A stretch of 64,000 bases of DNA from Apostichopus japonicus (Eukaryota > Echinodermata > Holothuroidea > Aspidochirotida > Stichopodidae). This document shows positions 37,901 through 48,035 of the stretch, in pieces. The stretch is from contig NC_092582.1 in assembly GCF_037975245.1 (NCBI RefSeq), forward strand, positions 828,001 through 892,000, given 5' to 3'. The notes under the pieces are model-generated. The model searched no databases and was not told the origin of the DNA. It worked only from the letters and a program-made list of their open reading frames with translations. The translations under genes and the position numbers were made by a program. Positions within the stretch are counted from its first letter, which is position 1, and each line of letters opens with the position of its first letter.

Positions 37901-40900
37901 AAGGAGGGGTGCCGTACCGCAAGTTCGAAATTTTCAGCAGTATAACACGAATGGGTTGCCAATTCTTTACACCTAAAATCAAGCGCCAATTGCAATATTA
38001 AGACAATTGTCGGTTGCTCTTAGTCTCTTAGTATTTTCAACTTTACAATGGGTTGTGCAAGCAGTTATATAAACAAGATTTGGGTTAATTGTAAGGTCGA
38101 ATTTCGTCAAATATTGTAATCATGTCAACCTCTAACTAGAAATATTAGAAATTGTCTAATATTATAGACTCAGGAATCAGAATTATTCTGTTAAGAATGC
38201 TATCATGTTAAATTACTTGAAGAGATGTTGCATAGATAAAATTTCCAACCATCACGTTTCTGAACAGCTTTTTTCAACTATTAAAGGTTTAAGCCAACTA
38301 TTGGATGAGAAAACCTCCCTCCCCGTAGCTGTACGTCACTGTGTCATCTGAACTAAGAACGTCCAGTCAACTCGCCTCCCTCTCCACACCTGCCTGCTTC
38401 ATTCTCTCTCCACCCACCTCCACCTCTCTCCACCTCTCTCTCTCTCTCCCATTCATCGATACAAACATAAGTTCATATTGTCAGGCTGTGTTTATGAAAA
38501 CTTAAGTGTGGTGAATGCTCTGCTGTTAAAAGTAAGGTGCGGGCCGTACGGCTCGACAGGAACGACATTGAAGAAAAGTCAATCTTACCTATCCTCACAC
38601 AGGTCCAGCCACAATTGTCGACGCACTGACATGTTTTACCGACTTTTCTACATGTCCGTGTATCTGCACAGCTATTGCCGGTACAGGTTGCGGTTACATT
38701 TCGAGTAGGACATGATTCTTGCGCTGTAAATAATTTTGTACATGCCGTATAGATATTAACCTCATCAGTAAACCAACATTATTTCATAATATCTAAAACT
38801 ATTGTGTAAAAGTAAGTGGGCCCGACGTTTCGATTCTAGCAAGATCTTTCTCAGAGGATGAAGCCTCTGAAGAACTGAAGAAGATCCTGCTAGGATTAAA
38901 ACGTCAGGCCCAGTTATACTTTTCGCATTTTCATATACAGTCTCTTTAGTGGATAAGCAGTTATCTAACCGTTTTTTTTTTTAAATATCTAAAATAGACT
39001 AAACCTATAATGTTTCTCTTACTGCTACATTGCTACATTGCACATTGAGTTCGTAGTTTATAGGCTACGTCTGAAGGTTATAAATGTAATCAATTATTTT
39101 ATAATTCTAATACTCCAACATTTTATATCATATTTTATATCAACATCATACGTAGCAACCTTCTATGACAGTCAACACCACATGTAGTCCTTGCCTTGCC
39201 TTGGGGCAATAAATGTCATGAAAAATGACTACGACATAATTTTGTGTGTGCTATACTCAGTCCAGCCACCTAAATTTATGTGGCTCGGAAGTTTTAAAGG
39301 TTATCAAAAGTACCGTCCCAAACGATATTGCCCCAAACCCATATAGGATGGTAAAGATGCAGCTGTATGTAACCGCGTACATCGGAATACAATGTAGATT
39401 TAATAGTATAGTCGTTACTACACCTTTAAACTCAACAGGAAATCGAAGCAAGCATGAATGTCGTATGTTGTTTATCTTTGTAACTGAGTGTGGAGACTTT
39501 GCCATTAAGACAGTGCTGGGATTTACCTAGGCCTTACCATAAAACTACTCGGTTTTAGTCGGAAACAACTCCGTGGTTTTAGCTTCCTGAAATAGGACAA
39601 TGTTTTTTGACGGTTGAAATAAAGGCTACCACATCGCATCATTGTCATGTTCACATGTATGATAAGAAAATGCACCGCGTCGACCAATGGCCAAGATGGG
39701 CTTCTGTTCTGAGGAGATTGTGAACATGGGAGGAAGGAAGGGGGGGGGGGGGCGATGGGCGATGTTAGAGAGGCGGCACATACCATTCTAATTCATATAA
39801 ATTCAAATAATTATTGGCATGATTCCCCAGGGTACTTCCTCGACACTTCAAAGTTTACTCTAAATTCAATCTAAATTCATAATATAATAGTTTCGCCTCT
39901 CGTTGGTTAGTTTGATCTTGTAGTTTACTGGGGCTATACGCAGGGATTGCTGTCCAATTAGTAGCCTTTTACTTTAAGAGAGCCTTTAATTTTAGTTGGA
40001 TTAATGTTAAATCATAACAACGACAGAGCTATACCAGAGAGGTAACACCTGCCTGGTGGGTGGTAGAAAAGTATGAATTTGATATCGCTACAAAAGCAGG
40101 TCCTCCGTTAGGATTTATTCTAAATATACACCTATGGACTTCAGATGGTGCCACGCCAACATGGTTTCTTCAGGGGAAGGGAGGGGGAATAAATGTTTTG
40201 AAATCCTTCAGGTTTATTTTTAGGAAAACTCGAACAATTTATTCAAAATCGGAAGAACGACTAACGAAAGGTTACAACTTACAAGCAATTCCAACGACTT
40301 ATCTGTGGGCGCAGAGTTTCTGGTTGCAACTAACACTGATGGATTTGGTATGATAAAGCATACCAAGTATGACTTGGCTATCAATGGCGTATGTGTATTA
40401 CCCATTCCTTACCCATACTGCGTTAATATAAAGGGAATCGAGACTACATGAGTTCCACATGATGCTCTTCATTAGAATACGTATAGGCTATAGGCTGACA
40501 CGTGCTGTGACGAAGTTTTAAGAAGTAATCAACCATCTTAAATTATTCATAGAAACAAAGTAACCATCGAAGACTGTGTTCGAATTCAACAGGGCTGAAA
40601 TCGAAGACTGAATTCCGCGGCATACTGACCTTGATTTGCCTATATGATATATACTGAATTACACATATTTATCGTTGACAATTCATAATCATGGACGTTA
40701 AATATGAATCTAAGAGACTGACTTCGGATAGCTTGCGGCTTTGATAAGCCAATGAGGCTTCTTCACTAGTTCCTGCTTGCAGGAGGGTCCAAAGTACATA
40801 GTAATTTATGCTAAACTGCCTAGCGAAGACAGACCGTTCACGTAGTGTGTATGCTAGACTGCGAAGGCAGACTGTTGACTTGACATATATATCCTAGACT

Positions 40901-41329
40901 GTCCTGCAAAGGCAGACCGTTGACTTATTATATATGACCGTTTTACATGTTATATATACTAGATTGCCCTATAAAGACAGACCATTGACGTAGTGTGTAT
41001 GCTAGACTACGAAGGCAGACTGTTGACTTGACATATATATCCTAGACTGTCCTGCAAAGGCAGACCGTTGACTTATTATATATGCTAGACTGCCCTTTGA
41101 AGACAGACCGTTGACGTAGTGTATATGCTAGACTACGAAGGCAGACTGTTGACTTGACATATATATCCTAGACTGTCCTGCAAAGGCAGACCGTTTACTT
41201 ATTATATATGCTAGACTGTCCTGTAAAGGCAGACCGTGGACGTCATATGTTAGCCTGTTACTACAATAACTTACCAACTGAACCAGTGAAAAGCACAATA
41301 AAGAAGAAGCAGCCTTTTGATAAATTCAT
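31314..41329 (-). CDS. Gene B: complete secreted WAP-CCP-CCP-CCP protein
   Basis: Five exons on the minus strand: 41275-41329 (signal peptide), 38589-38723 (WAP-like), 37238-37411 (CCP), 34598-34771 (CCP) and 31314-31552 (CCP and stop TAG). Their lengths (55, 135, 174, 174, 239) sum to 777 bp, exactly 258 codons plus stop, with every internal junction in phase 1. That arithmetic supports the model strongly. The product should be a small secreted protein of four disulfide-rich modules. CCP modules bind complement-type and other ligands, and WAP domains often inhibit proteases, so an innate-immune or extracellular-matrix role is plausible but unproven. A CR1-like LINE fragment lies in the intron between the first two CCP exons. 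The middle of the gene is duplicated at 45.7-53.9 kb. Confidence 0.82.
31553..34597. other. Intron of gene B with old interspersed repeats
   Basis: A copy of the GTGTCACGAACT repeat occupies about 33080-33480. Related short repeats mentioning TCCATAGATTGC or TCTATGGATTGC occur at about 32530 and 33750. No exon recognised. Confidence 0.4.
34598..34771 (-). CDS. CCP/sushi exon of gene B
   Basis: A 174-bp phase 1-1 exon between acceptor TTCATCAG and donor GTGAGT. The module starts QCLPLVAPENVHKDSSG, contains VEFSCDQGFSLNGESVLTC and ends WSADVPECT. All conserved sushi positions are present. Confidence 0.88.
34855..34940. repeat. (TA)n microsatellite
   Basis: About 85 bp of alternating TA immediately upstream (on the minus strand) of the CCP exon at 34598-34771. 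Confidence 0.95.
35418..37106 (+). mobile_element. CR1/Jockey-like LINE ORF2 fragment (endonuclease and reverse transcriptase), defective
   Basis: The endonuclease part shows LKPDVFGITESW, DVVYRSPNSNDDND, VIMGDFNFPGINW and NILDLVLSSDPSN. A middle linker follows. The reverse transcriptase part has MDFQKAFDKVPHQRLLLRLK, SGVPQGSVLGPLLF and the catalytic FADDTKLYSE. Stops interrupt it several times and part of the fingers region near 36590 is deleted. Its right limit at about 37106 coincides with the left limit of the segmental duplication. It sits antisense within a gene B intron. Confidence 0.85.
37238..37411 (-). CDS. CCP/sushi exon of gene B
   Basis: A 174-bp phase 1-1 exon, acceptor CTCTGTGTAG and donor GTAAGG. 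The module reads CEFFGAPENGNVIYDPVNRT, then ATFSCSPGYVLSGNAHLEC and ends NDVSC. A near-identical copy at 45868-46038 has lost the acceptor. Confidence 0.88.
38589..38723 (-). CDS. WAP-like exon (CxC variant) of gene B
   Basis: A 135-bp phase 1-1 exon, acceptor TTATTTACAG and donor GTAAGA. It begins QESCPTRNVTATC and ends CQCVDNCGWTC. Eight cysteines are spaced C-x8-C-x4-C-x5-C-x6-C-x-C-x3-C-x3-C. It joins the signal peptide through Ala-Gln-Glu, just as in gene A. Confidence 0.8.
38818..38932. repeat. Perfectly centred hairpin / short inverted repeat
   Basis: GGGCCCGACGTTTCGATTCT at the left is matched by AGGATTAAAACGTCAGGCCC at the right, with AGCAAGATCTT and AAGATCCTGCT continuing inward. 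The loop is GAGGATGAAGCCTCTGAAGA. Similar short direct or inverted tails accompany some Penelope-like elements. Confidence 0.6.
38933..40800. other. Intron 1 of gene B; no other feature recognised
   Basis: Open frames on both strands lack domains. A G-run lies at 39740-39752. The last 120 bp belong to the segmental duplication. Confidence 0.4.
40800..41250. repeat. Minisatellite upstream of the gene B WAP exon
   Basis: Alternating units contain GACAGACCGTTGACGTAGTG, GAAGGCAGACTGTTGACTTG and CCTAGACTGTCCTGCAAAGG, about 43 bp each, in a higher-order repeat of about 130-170 bp. It ends 25 bp before the signal-peptide exon. Confidence 0.9.
41275..41329 (-). CDS. Signal-peptide exon of gene B
   Basis: ATG at 41329 opens MNLSKGCFFFIVLFTGSV, then donor G|GTAAGT in phase 1. 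One Lys, a hydrophobic core and small residues at the end fit a cleavable secretory signal. Joining to the WAP exon is in frame. Confidence 0.78.
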
Positions 41330-43945
41330 TTTGAACACAGTAAGATGATTTGCGGCCAACAGCTATAGAGCCTAACACGTGCTTGTGTACTGGGAACTTG
41401 AATTGGGTGAATAACTTAAATGGAAGCAGCACACCAGGTTATAGTCTGTGGTGGAAATGAATGATATTCAACAAGCAGAACAATTAGATCTCTGAAGACA
41501 GGATGGACAAACTTGCCATGAAACAGGAAGCAAAAAGTGACTGTATCGTTAAATAGTTTGTGGCACATTACGTTCTTGTATACGTTGCAATTGAATTCCA
41601 TGATAACGGTAAGACAGTGTCTTCCATGATATACATATCAACAAGTAATTCCTTCCTGGGGTTAGGATCCATGGAGAATCCGCAGTAACAAGAGACCATC
41701 CCTTCTCCCCCCACCACCACCGTTCCTTCGATGTTCCTGTCCTATCCCAGTGTGTCAGTTTGCGACAGTACGGTAATACTGTACCTTCGAAAAGGGGAAC
41801 ATGGACATTCCTTTTACTGCACATGTCTCCGCTTGGACATAGCACACGTTTAACCGATCAATTTATACGGCACTTAAATTATGTATCATATATGGCGTGT
41901 AACTAATTAACCGACCCCTCAACCTTACCTCACCTTCCTTCTCAAATCCCCTTCCCCTTGGCTATCCTTTGGTATGAACGACAATACATTGCACGTTTGT
42001 TTGATGTCTAAAATGCCATAAATTGTCTTTATACTTTAGGATTAAAAATACAAGGAGTTATAGACAAAGGGAATGTCCCACAAGATCACCATTTGTGTAA
42101 CTGTTTGTGTATACAGGTAGGTATTATAGCCTTCTCTTGAACGATAAAGTGTAATCGTGTGTTTAACCTTATGAGTTTCCGTTAGTATTGCGTTTATCGT
42201 TTTTAGAGGTTAAAAGGTTACACATCAGGAAATATTACAAAGATATTAAAGGGCTTCGCTGATCCCTCCCCCCCCCTCCCCTCCTTGTTGTGTTTTAGAA
42301 AGCGTTGATTGCCGATGACAAGTGCAGACGTTTTGCTTTCCTCAGGTTTTTATGGTGAAGTAATAATACTGATGGAAGGATGAGTGAGGATACTTGTGAA
42401 AATATTTAGAAAAATATAATTTTAAAAGCCGGCCTTCTCTGTCACTTTTTTACTGTACAATTCCAGAGGTAGCACGTGGTAAATAGTAATGTTCAGGGGA
42501 GGCACGGCTCATTACTAAGGTACAGTGGCGTAGCCAAGGGGGTGGGGCGTGGGGCGACAGCTCCCATGAAAGCTTGTCGCACCCTCCCCCAGTCGCCCTC
42601 CCACTGGGATTCAGGGTGTCGAAAAAAAAATTACATGTGCGAAAAATATATCATTGGTCTGAATAGTCTCGAATCTCCTTGATGACCACTCATGAACGAC
42701 CCATCGACCGCGGACCTGCAGTAGGTTATAGTTGCTAAGAAACCGGACGTGACATAGCGCATAGGCCGGGTTTTCACTTCTGGGACGTACCCTGATGCTC
42801 CTTAAACCGCTAAAAAAAACAAATTTTCTAGGAAGGAAACAATACTATCGCTGAGAATCAGTCTATCATCCTAATAATGTTTCAGATGCAATTTTTGATG
42901 TCAGTTTGAAATATAGTTCGGTCATTTAGTATGTTACTTGGCTAAAAGCCCAGTCAATCTTACCTTATTTTCCAAGCGCAATTTGCAGATTTGTCGAAAA
43001 ATGTCAATGCTGGTGTCAAACTCACAAAATATATGTCATGATATTTCAAAGTAACTCACCAGACTGTTTTTTTTTCTATTTCACTAAACTATTTGATGAC
43101 CATATAAAGACATGGGATCTCAAAATAAAGGTTGTTGAGAAAACTTTAGAACAGCTTACCAGCAAGGGCGTCAATCCTGGGGGACGGGGCACGTCCCCCC
43201 ACATTTGGATGGGTGGGGGACATATTATCAAATGCCCCCCACCCCCCACACACACACACAATTTAGTGTCGTGGCTCCATTTTTGGTTAGGGCTTACACA
43301 TCTCAGGATTCATATCATCGAATATTAGAAGTTCAGTTCTATGTAAAGAAACCGAGATTTTTCACATTTGTATGACCTGCAACTTTGTCTGTTTGTCGCG
43401 ACGAGCGAAACTTGAGATTGAAGCCACAAGCTGTGTGCGGATAATGGTGCGGTCGGAGCTTAAGTACAACTAGTTCAAGAAGTCATGGCACTTCATAGCT
43501 AGACCAACGTAGACTTACACATTGGACAATTTTCGCGAGACCCAGTGCAGGTGAATCAACTAAGGACTGGAGGATAGTTGTGAAATGTGTCCTTCGGACG
43601 ACTGTCTCTCTCTACGCTGCAAGAACGTCACGGTGAGAGACACACACGGCCATAACCTAATGGTGCTAGACATTGAGACTACGTAAACTACATAGTACAG
43701 TTATGAATGGAACGGTGAACACTCTGACCACGCATTGTTTTAATTCAACCTAATCAGTAAAAAAGACTGGACACCAAGTCATTGGTTTGATTTTCCGTTT
43801 CGTTTGATCCCTTCGAATGGTGCAAAGTTTTGTGGGTAAAAGTACAATGTCACGATCGGGGGTCGGGGTCGGGGTTTAAGTATAACAGGTGTTTAATCAT
43901 TCTGAAATGTAGCCAGGCTCAAGAAATGAAATCCAGATTGTACTC
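41330..43945. other. Region upstream of gene B; no gene seen
   Basis: Should contain the gene B promoter close to 41330-41600, but I see no decisive TATA or initiator. Truncated hAT-like ends occur at about 42523 (CAGTGGCGTAGCCAAGG) and 43164 (CAAGGGCGTCAATCC, with C-runs up to 43250). Confidence 0.4.
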
Positions 43946-44155
43946 ACCACCAGGTATACACGTCAGCGATCCATCACTCCAGTCACCATTGCCCAAGCAG
44001 CTTCGCTGAGTTTCTCTTGTTCCATCGATAGGTAGGTTGCCGGGAGAACGCGAAACGTTGCAACTGTCCCAAATACTAATGTTGACGGATCTAAGGTGAC
44101 ATTTGTATTATCTATTTGAACTATAGGGTTAAGTCACAGTAGTTCTCTCGTGCTT
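43946..44155 (-). pseudogene. Frameshifted CCP/sushi exon (gene D remnant)
   Basis: On the minus strand the sequence gives NYCD, a frame change, then VTLDPSTLVFGTVATF, a second frame change at the expected cysteine codon (TGT reduced to GT), and then RETQRSCLGNGDWSDGSLTC before a GTGAGT donor. Motifs and order match the exon at 3577-3774. Two single-base losses make it non-coding. Confidence 0.7.
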
Positions 44156-45085
44156 AATTGTGAAAAGATAATTGAAAACTAAAAGTTAGAGAACTAAGTT
44201 GAATCAACTTTCATATATTCCTTGCCACGTTTGATCATTAACCGCTATTCCTGTAACGTCATATAGAAACACTACATCATATGCATACACACTCCAGGTT
44301 TTAAGTACATCTGCCTTGCGGTTTATATGAGTTCGTGAAAGGCGTAGGCTATATTATCGCACACATATAACATGTTACGTTGACCCCTAACCCATAACTG
44401 GAAAGACCCCCTACCTCTCATGTCATTTGCACAATAACGCACCAAGTTTGTTAGCCTCCACCACTAGTGTTGTGAAAGGGTATTAAATATGTAGGAAGTG
44501 CGATATCCCGCCTCCAGTACATTTATATGCAGGGATCAGATAGATTCAACTACAGACTGCTTGAAACCGTAAGGACGATGGACTTCAATCCTGGTGCAGT
44601 ATTTATAATAGCATATAGGTTGATGTAGTTGTGTGAGAAAAGGTTAAGGCAGGAAGTTGTTTTTTATCCACCAAGAGCATACCAAACCCGTCTTTTCCAT
44701 GTTGGATAAGATGTACGATACCTATCATAGCGGCATGGGTCAAACTCATATCAATGATTCAGATGGGGTGTCCATTTCCATGCCGTTGCCTACTGATTAC
44801 TTTTGAACACAGTTTGACAACAGTACCAAGTTTAAGGATCTAAACAACTTAAAGAATAACACAGAAACACTTCGGACTCATTGATGTGATTTTTAAACTT
44901 GCTCAATTCTTTTCATGCAGGGCGCATATAAAATGAGATATATTTCTTACTGGTTTTGTGTAGCTATATTAAGCTGATCATCATCATTTTTACACATATA
45001 TGCTATTGGTAATGATGGAGTTTGTGCATCTCGACTTATGCGAAAATGTGTTCTTGCTACTGATAATATTTATGACTAGACTTAC
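44156..45085. other. Intron-like spacer between gene D remnants
   Basis: Nothing recognisable beyond AT-rich sequence. Confidence 0.35.
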
Positions 45086-45226
45086 TTGTCGGAATACATG
45101 ACAATCCACAGACGCCATCGCACACACAGGGTCTGTCGCGTAAACAGTCGTCAGCGGTTACACATGTCTTCATACATGTTCGACGGAGTGCCGTAACCTG
45201 TGCTGCGTCTCTATTGCATTCTGCAG
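45086..45226 (-). CDS. WAP-like exon (CxC variant), gene D
   Basis: A 141-bp phase 1-1 exon, acceptor TATTTTAG and donor GTAAGT. It begins AECNRDAAQVTALRRTC and ends with CVCDGVCGLSCIPT. Length, cysteine spacing and the last sixteen residues nearly equal those of 5112-5252. The exon itself is intact, but its downstream CCP partner (43946-44155) is frameshifted and no signal-peptide exon was found, so the gene is probably dead or was split. Confidence 0.7.
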
Positions 45227-45751
45227 CTAAAATATTCATTATCTTTAGAATCGACTGAGAATTACTTAATAGCTTTAGATGTAAACTTAGAGTTACCAAT
45301 TTGAAAGATGTGAAAACCTTCCATTGGTGCTGTAAGCAACATCATGCGGATTGGGAAGAAAAACGCGAAATCAATACGTTTGACCTATACCCACGCACAA
45401 GAGAAGGATTCATGAAGCGTGGGTAAAATGAGATTTATTACACGGCGATATTTAGGCCTTTGTACTATACTTAACTCAGGAAATTACTCTGAGTTATGTT
45501 GTGACTTTGAGTCACTTTGATCATGGCAAGAAATATTCATACATTTTTTCTTTCGTCTTAGGTCTAATTCTTCAGTAACCGAATTGTTTCAGGTATAGTG
45601 GCTTGCGCAAAGTAGTTAGGGGTTCATGTATCTCTCCCCACCCCCCCCCCTCCCTCCCCAAACACACACAAACACCTCGATCGTCAGTCGAAATGTTAAC
45701 TTTTAGTCTGGGAAATGGCTAGTCACTCCAGTGGATATAAAAACCCTTTTC
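45227..45751. other. Spacer without recognised feature
   Basis: A C-run lies at 45641-45651. No exon found. Confidence 0.35.
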
Positions 45752-45867
45752 AGCCTCACACTTAGATCAAGAGAATTATTATCGCCTTCACCAACCCCAA
45801 GGCACCCCTCCTCTATAAAATTCTTGATTAGCACCTGGCCATGTCATCAAGGTCGATGCCCCTACCA

Positions 45868-46038
45868 CAAGAAACATCATTGGCCGTGTTCCACTCTTTA
45901 GTTTCTAGACACTCCAGATGGGCGTTACCACTTATTACGTATCCAGAAGAGCAAGAGAAATTCGCAGTTGAACCAACTGTTCTGTTTACAGGGTCGTAGA
46001 TAACATTACCATTCTCCGGGGCTTCGGAAAATTCACAA
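45868..46038 (-). pseudogene. Duplicated CCP exon with lost splice acceptor
   Basis: The reading frame is open (CEFSEAPENGNVIYDPVNRT, ANFSCSSGYVISGNAHLEC, NDVSC) and differs from 37238-37411 by few residues. The acceptor that reads TGTGTAG in copy 1 is TGTGTAT here, and the donor is weakened from GTAAGG to GTAGGG. It is likely not spliced in, though a cryptic acceptor cannot be excluded. Confidence 0.72.
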
Positions 46039-46267
46039 CATACACAGAGAACGTTTTCGGTTAGGCATGGCAGGAAGTCCACAGCTTTTAAATTACAGTA
46101 AATAATTAACCGTTCATAGAAAACGATTATTAAATGTTTTGCTTTAAAGTTACGTCCATTCCTATGTAACGATATTTGATTACACAATGAAGCAGCATAG
46201 AACGCAGAGAACATGTCACATTAAATGGGAAGTTTTATTTTTCACCTACCTAGGTCACTGACTGGCT

Positions 46268-46915
46268 AATGCATACAGGGGCGTAGCGAAGGGGTTTTTG
46301 TTGGGGGGTGTGGAGAATTTGATTTGCCGACGGATCTGGAAGTGGTGACTGAAATGGGGGAGGGGTCTAAGGGGAGGGGGTGTCCCCCTCCCATTTGACA
46401 ATTTTTTAGTTTTGAAACGTCCTTAGATGCAATCTGGTGCACATTTGAAGTCAAATTTGATTTGCCGACGGATCTGGAAGTGGTGACTGAAATGGGGGAG
46501 GGGTCTAAGGGGAGGGGGTTCCCCCTCCCCTTTGGAAATTTTTTAGTTTTGAAACGTCCTTAGATGCAATCTGGTGCATATTGAAGTCAAATTTGATTTG
46601 CCGACGGATCTGGAAGTGGTGACTGAAATGGGGGAGGGGTCTAAGGGTAGGGGGTCTACCCCTCCCCTTTGGAAAATTTTTAGTTTTGAAACGTCCTTAG
46701 ATGCAATCTGGTGCATATTTTAAGTCAAATTTGGCACGAAAGAAGCTCCCGTTCTCCTTTTCTCTATTCAGCTTTCCTTCTTTCTTCCCCTTCCGCTCTC
46801 TTCACCTTTTCTCCTTTTGCCGACAGACCCAAAATTTGCCGACAGCGACCAAATTATTGGGGGGGGGGTGTGACACCCCCCCCCCCCCCCCGCTCGCTAC
46901 GCCCCTGAATGCATA
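46268..46915. mobile_element. hAT-type non-autonomous element with 8-bp target duplication
   Basis: CAGGGGCGTAGCG (from 46276) and CGCTACGCCCCTG (to 46907) are exact inverted ends. AATGCATA is duplicated at 46268-46275 and 46908-46915. Copy 1 of the segmental duplication carries the empty site (AATTCATA followed by CATGTCTGAG). The interior has three tandem copies of a unit of about 155 bp containing TTTGCCGACGGATCTGGAAG and ending GATGCAATCTGGTGC. Confidence 0.92.
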
Positions 46916-48035
46916 CATGTCTGAGACGCGAGTGGACTAAATCGTAAGCCTATGATTTACTAAGGCAGCAATATGTTTTCAGTTCATAAAAGAAAACAAC
47001 TTCAAATCACCTACACTGAAAACTTAAATTGGTTCACCGACTAACATAGCGTTAGTCCATCTGGTGCCTCTCCAGACTAACATAGCCTTAGTCAGTTGCT
47101 ATACCGACTAATTTATTCCTTAGTCAGTTGGATTTCTTAGTCGGTCATCTTAGTCCGTCAGCTTAGTCGATCAACAATTTCTTAGTCGGTAAATGTATAT
47201 AAGTCAGTTACATTAGTTGGTGACATTAGTCGGTCTTTACCGACTAATTTATATGAGCCACCGACTAGTTTATAGCAGGTTTTACATTAGTCAGGATGGT
47301 GCCTCTCCCGACTAACCTTTCTTAGTCGGTATCGACTGACTAGTTGCACTGACTAGAATCACTGAAAGAATTAAACCCAACTAGTTTCACTGACTAGCAT
47401 CACTGAAAGAAAAGAGAGCAGAAGAAACACAAATAATGTGTACGTTGGCAGTATTTATTTCTGATAAAACTTCTGATGTCTACAAAAGGCTGACTTTCGA
47501 CAGATAGAGAAGAAATCACTGTAAATAAAATCTGAAAATCTGATTTTTTTTTCCAACAAAGTTAAGACAAGTTAATGGATCAAACATGAATCGCAAAAGT
47601 ATAGCACTGCACAATAATGCAAAGTTGAATCTTGGGCAAGGGTTCCTCATGACTTTCGTTTTAAAGTGGTACCCCAAATCGACACCAGTTAAGTCTTCAC
47701 GAACAAAGAGTGTTTCTCTTAACTACAAATGGCCTCCCACTTGTCTTCAGGAAGCCAAAATCTGCACCATTATTGACCTGTGAACAGAAAATATGATATA
47801 CATGTAAGCACAGATACAGATATAGCACATGATAACTCACATTATCATAAACATACATTTACATTAAAATTTTATAACATATTTGGAGGTATACATTTAA
47901 ATCTAGGTCCCTCAAATTATAAGCCAGGAATAGCAGCTTTACCAAATTATTATTAGCTTTGCACAGCATAACACCAAGTTATTTCTCAAAGCTTAATAAT
48001 TATGTTAATCATGTTAATAATGATCCCAATAGACC

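Larger units (their letters stand above)
37107..40790. repeat. Segmental duplication, copy 1
   Basis: Matches 45752-53950 in the same orientation: the CCP exon and its flanks (37107-37735 with 45752-46275 and 46916-47011), 37740-38455 with 51802-52540, and about 40670-40790 with 53825-53950. The WAP exon of copy 1 has no counterpart in copy 2. Confidence 0.8.

Noticed and set aside
46701-46940. Proline- and phenylalanine-rich frames
   Set aside because: Products of C/T-rich runs inside the hAT element at 46276-46907.
47586-47783. Possible small exon within the CACTA element
   Set aside because: A minus-strand acceptor-like site is present but the frame stops soon and resembles no transposase.
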